Notes under the pieces: model-generated
Seen by the model: only the letters and a program-made list of their open reading frames with translations
Database searches by the model: none
Told to the model about the DNA's origin: nothing
In this document: one piece after another, positions 60,001 through 64,000 of the stretch
Layout: each line of letters opens with the position of its first letter
Position numbering within the stretch: position 1 is the first letter of the stretch
Program-made: the position numbers and the translations under genes
NCBI GenBank assembly: GCA_032718475.1
Contig: JAUCBJ010002273.1
Coordinates: 62,001-126,000 of the forward strand
Length of the DNA: 64,000 bases
Direction of reading: 5' to 3'
DNA from: Nemertoderma westbladi
Lineage: Eukaryota; Xenacoelomorpha; Nemertodermatida; Nemertodermatidae

Positions 60001-62552
60001 TTATACTATACCTGCACTCTCTATTCCATCTATAGTACCGTTATACTATACCTGCACTCTCTATTCCATCTATAGTACCCTTATAATATACCTGCACTCT
60101 CTACTCCATCTATAGTACCCTTATACTATACCTGCACTCTCTACTGTATCTATAGTACCCTTATACTATACCTGCACTCTCTACTGTATCTATAGTACCC
60201 TTATACTATACCTGCACTCTCTATTCCATCTATAGTACCGTTATACTATACCTGCACTCTCTATTCCATCTATAGTACCCTTATAATATACCTGCACTCT
60301 CTACTCCATCTATAGTACCCTTATACTATACCTGCACTCTCTACTGTATCTATAGTACCCTTATAATATACCTGCACTCTCTACTGTATCTATAGTACCC
60401 TTATACTATACCTGCACTCTCTACTGTATCTATGGTACCCTTATACTATACCTGCACTCTCTACTCCATCTATAGTACCCTTATACTATACCTGCACTCT
60501 CTACTGTATCTATAGTACCCTTATAATATACCTGCACTCTCTACTGTATCTATAGTACCCTTATACTATACCTGCACTCTCTACTGTATCTATAGTACCC
60601 TTATACTATACCTGCACTCTCTATTCCATCTATAGTACCGTTATACTATACCTGCACTCTCTATTCCATCTATAGTACCCTTATAATATACCTGCACTCT
60701 CTACTCCATCTATAGTACCCTTATAATATACCTGCACTCTCTACTGTATCTATAGTACCCTTATACTATACCTGCACTCTCTACTGTATCTATAGTACCC
60801 TTATACTATACCTGCACTCTCTATTCCATCTATAGTACCCTTATAATATACCTGCACTCTCTACTGTATCTATAGTACCCTTATACTATACCTGCACTCT
60901 CTACTGTATCTATAGTACCGTTATACTATACCTGCACTCTCTATTCCATCTATAGTACCCTTATAATATACCTGCACTCTCTACTGTATCTATAGTACCC
61001 TTATACTATACCTGCACTCTCTACTGTATCTATAGTACCCTTATACTATACCTGCACTCTCTATTCCATCTATAGTACCGTTATACTATACCTGCACTCT
61101 CTATTCCATCTATAGTACCCTTATACTATACCTGCACTCTCTACTGTATCTATAGTACCCTTATACTATACCTGCACTCTCTATTCCATCTATAGTACCC
61201 TTATACTATACCTGCACTCTCTACTGTATCTATAGTACCCTTATACTATACCTGCACTCTCTACTGTATCTATAGTACCCTTATACTATACCTGCACTCT
61301 CTACTGTATCTATAGTACCCTTATACTATACCTGCACTCTCTATTCCATCTATAGTACCCTTATACTATACCTGCACTCTCTACTGTATCTATAGTACCC
61401 TTATACTATACCTGCACTCTCTACTCCATCTATAGTACCCTTATACTATACCTGCACTCTCTACTGTATCTATAGTACCCTTATACTATACCTGCACTCT
61501 ACTGTATCTATAGTACCGTTATACTATACCTGCACTCTCTACTGTATCTATAGTACCGTTATACTATACCTGCACTCTCTATTCCATCTATAGTACCCTT
61601 ATAATATACCTGCACTCTCTACTCCATCTATAGTACCCTTATACTATACCTGCACTCTCTACTGTATCTATAGTACCCTTATACTATACCTGCACTCTCT
61701 ATTCCATCTATAGTACCCTTATACTATACCTGCACTCTCTACTGTATCTATAGTAACGTTATACTATACCTGCACTCTCTATTCCATCTATAGTACCGTT
61801 ATACTATACCTGCACTCTCTATTCCATCTATAGTACCCTTATAATATACCTGCACTCTCTACTCCATCTATAGTACCCTTATACTATACCTGCACTCTCT
61901 ACTGTATCTATAGTACCCTTATACTATACCTGCACTCTCTACTGTATCTATAGTACCCTTATAATATACCTGCACTCTCTACTGTATCTATAGTACCCTT
62001 ATACTATACCTGCACTCTCTATTCCATCTATAGTACCCTTATACTATACCTGCACTCTCTACTGTATCTATAGTAACGTTATACTATACCTGCACTCTCT
62101 ACTGTATCTATAGTACCCTTATACTATACCTGCACTCTCTACTGTATCTATAGTACCCTTATACTATACCTGCACTCTCTACTGTATCTATAGTACCCTT
62201 ATACTATACCTGCACTCTCTACTCCATCTATAGCACCCTTATACTATACCTGCACTCTCTACTGTATCTATAGTACCCTTATACTATACCTGCACTCTCT
62301 ACTGTATCTATAGTACCCTTATACTATACCTGCACTCTCTACTGTATCTATAGTACCCTTATACTATACCTGCACTCTCTACTGTATCTATAGTACCCTT
62401 ATACTATACCTGCACTCTCTACTCCATCTATAGCACCCTTATACTATACCTGCACTCTCTACTGTATCTATAGTACCCTTATACTATACCTGCACTCTCT
62501 ACTGTATCTATAGTACCCTTACACTATACCTGCTATCTACCGTATTTATTTA
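33067..62552. repeat. 40-bp satellite array, about 737 monomers (29.5 kb)
   Basis: The monomer is 40 bp, about 37% GC, with strong strand skew (12 C to 3 G on the plus strand). Each contains TATAGTA and TACTATA separated by CCCTTA, a perfect 7-bp inverted repeat able to form a hairpin, followed by CCTGCACTCTCTACTG. Variants are CTCCATC, CTTCCATC (41 bp), CTGTCCATC (42 bp), a 38-bp form lacking CT, and GTACGGTACCC insertions. Longer blocks recur: a shared variant pattern repeats at 1,591 bp (33811 and 35402; 34224 and 35815) and another at 1,122 bp (48807 and 49929; 49054 and 50176). CTATTCC and TTATAATATA variants are confined to about 58.4-62.1 kb. No long frame exists because 40 is not a multiple of 3. 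Exact copy number depends on assembly quality. Confidence 0.99.
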
Positions 62553-64000
62553 CCTTTGCTGCAAATCTCTTGCAAATATCGACATGAACATCCCAGAACA
62601 AATTAAGTAAATGATAGTCAATTGGAGTGCCGAAGTCATAATTCCAGGAAAATGCTTTTAAACCTATGGATGTTTTATAGGATAAGGTAATTATTAATCT
62701 ATGAAAAAAACATGTTTGAAATTTCTAAATTAATTTATATGAATTCCATCTAATTGCAAACACCAAGAAACCGGTGTAAATCAAAAATAGAGATGTTTCA
62801 AATCATATTTCATGCTATGTAATTTTCAAAAACGTCTCAAAAAAGTGCCAAAAGTAGGGTTGAAAAATGGTGCTATAATAAGAAAACTTCCCAATATTTT
62901 GAAAACCGTTTTCACTATTAGGAAGACAGTAGATTTTTAGGAAAAGTCATAAAATTTCAGATTCCCAACTGCGTTTGTTTCTGAATTATAACAAAAAAAC
63001 CACGGGGGGTTATATTGACCCCACGGGTTTAATAGGGTTAAGCAGCAGCTTGGCGGGTCGTATCTAGTAGGTCATGGATTATCTATATCAGCTGAACTAG
63101 CTCTAACTTATTGAGTTTGCCTACAATAGTATTCTCCTAGAGATTAGCTGTTAATTTCGCTTTACTTTTCCAAGTACTTTATACTTACAAACTTACCTCA
63201 ATAATGATTAAAATATCTCACTGAATTTTTACAGACTTTAAGAAATTTCTATGTACCAGCACACTCTATAATGATATACTGTAGAGATAAACATTCACTA
63301 CTTTGATTTAATCCAATCTGATACTTTGACTGAACTGCCCGACATAATATATTTTATTCACCTACTGTAGACATATAGACTCATGACTATTTTGCACATC
63401 TGTCACATCTCAGTCTGTATGAGTCATAGCCAACAACTACTTTGTTCATATTCACATGGTGTGCCTCAATAAAATTCTAATTATGTTATAATATAAATTT
63501 TACGGCGCAAGTATATGAGCTAATGTTGATCTACTTGGTCGAAATCCGTTATGGATAGTTACGCCGTTAGGCCTTATGCCGCAACCTAACTAAAATTATG
63601 TCCTCTTTCAGATGAGACAAATAAAAATGTAATAGCTCCAGTTGTTTTCGAGATATGAGATGTTCCTGGCACCCATCCATACAATTTCAGAACTTTCGGA
63701 ATTGATTGTAACGATTTGTATCGTGATCAGCGACCTTGAAAAACAGTGTAGCATCAGAAATATCAAACCTAAGGCAAAATTTTCATGACAGTTTCGAATT
63801 TTTTTTGCTACTTGTACGTTTCGTTGTGGAGGACCAAAATAGCACAAAAAATGATGACCTTATGCGACCATTGGTGACTGATGGAATATAGTTATACTAC
63901 ATCGTCTATTCAATACGTTATCCCCAACGTAGTTGAGATGACAACAACCGTTGGCAATAATTATTATACCATCTTAAAACTTCAATCCTTTTCAATCCAA
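62553..64000. other. AT-rich spacer right of the satellite
   Basis: No gene recognised. A 79-codon minus frame at 63608-63847 shows no domain and weak coding character. A short GGGGTTATATTGACCCCACGG segment near 63005 resembles, inverted, the palindromic patch at 30655-30682. Confidence 0.6.

Noticed and set aside
33067-62552. Possible CRISPR array (regular repeats)
   Set aside because: Units are contiguous 40-bp copies without unique spacers, in eukaryotic sequence with no cas genes.
63608-63847. Minus-strand frame of 79 codons
   Set aside because: Short, no recognisable motif, ordinary for AT-rich noncoding sequence.

Overview
This window looks like a gene-poor, repeat-dominated piece of a metazoan nuclear genome. 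It holds no cellular gene that I can support. All recognisable coding capacity belongs to two retroelements, a BEL/Pao LTR retrotransposon and a CR1/Jockey-type non-LTR retrotransposon (LINE). BEL/Pao elements are known from animals only, so the host is an animal, most likely an invertebrate. The AT-rich spacers, large arrays and frequent GGCCTAC words would suit a marine invertebrate such as a crustacean, but that last step is a guess.

Layout. 1-7452 (minus strand) is one unbroken 2,484-codon gag-pol frame of a BEL/Pao element. It is cut by the left window edge just after the integrase catalytic Glu. It has an unusually long N-terminal region of about 750 residues, three zinc knuckles, an aspartic protease, reverse transcriptase (YMDD), RNase H and integrase. 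7453-10798 is its upstream side and should contain the leader and the upstream LTR, whose limits cannot be set because the partner LTR is outside the window. This stretch carries regularly spaced TACCGGTA palindromes and a 288-bp tandem duplication. 10799-15470 is a 21-bp satellite of about 222 units, each holding a 12-bp palindrome. 15471-18620 is AT-rich spacer with a 20-nt G tract and copy A of a 230-bp dispersed repeat. 18621-19948 and 24316-24782 are the two halves of one composite minisatellite, split by a 4.37-kb LINE (19949-24315) that sits in it with no visible target duplication. Copy B of the dispersed repeat follows (24875-25105). A 1,039-bp foldback element with 309-bp inverted arms and a perfect 8-bp target duplication, a non-autonomous hAT-like transposon, lies at 25230-26268. 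26269-33066 is AT-rich spacer with several inverted and tandem repeats. 33067-62552 is one satellite array of about 737 copies of a 40-bp monomer, each holding a 7-bp inverted repeat. 62553-64000 is unremarkable spacer.

State of the elements. The BEL frame shows no stop or frameshift and looks recent or constrained. The LINE is nearly full length but has an ORF1 frameshift and an Arg where the endonuclease catalytic His should be, so this copy is probably dead. About 56% of the window is tandem repeat. Very long open frames across 10.7-15.5 kb come from a stop-free 21-bp period and are not genes. I found no new enzymatic or defence system. The most interesting items are the long BEL N-terminus with its periodic palindromes, the palindrome-preserving double substitution in the 21-bp satellite, the hairpin-bearing 40-bp satellite with higher-order structure, and the blunt LINE insertion into a minisatellite.
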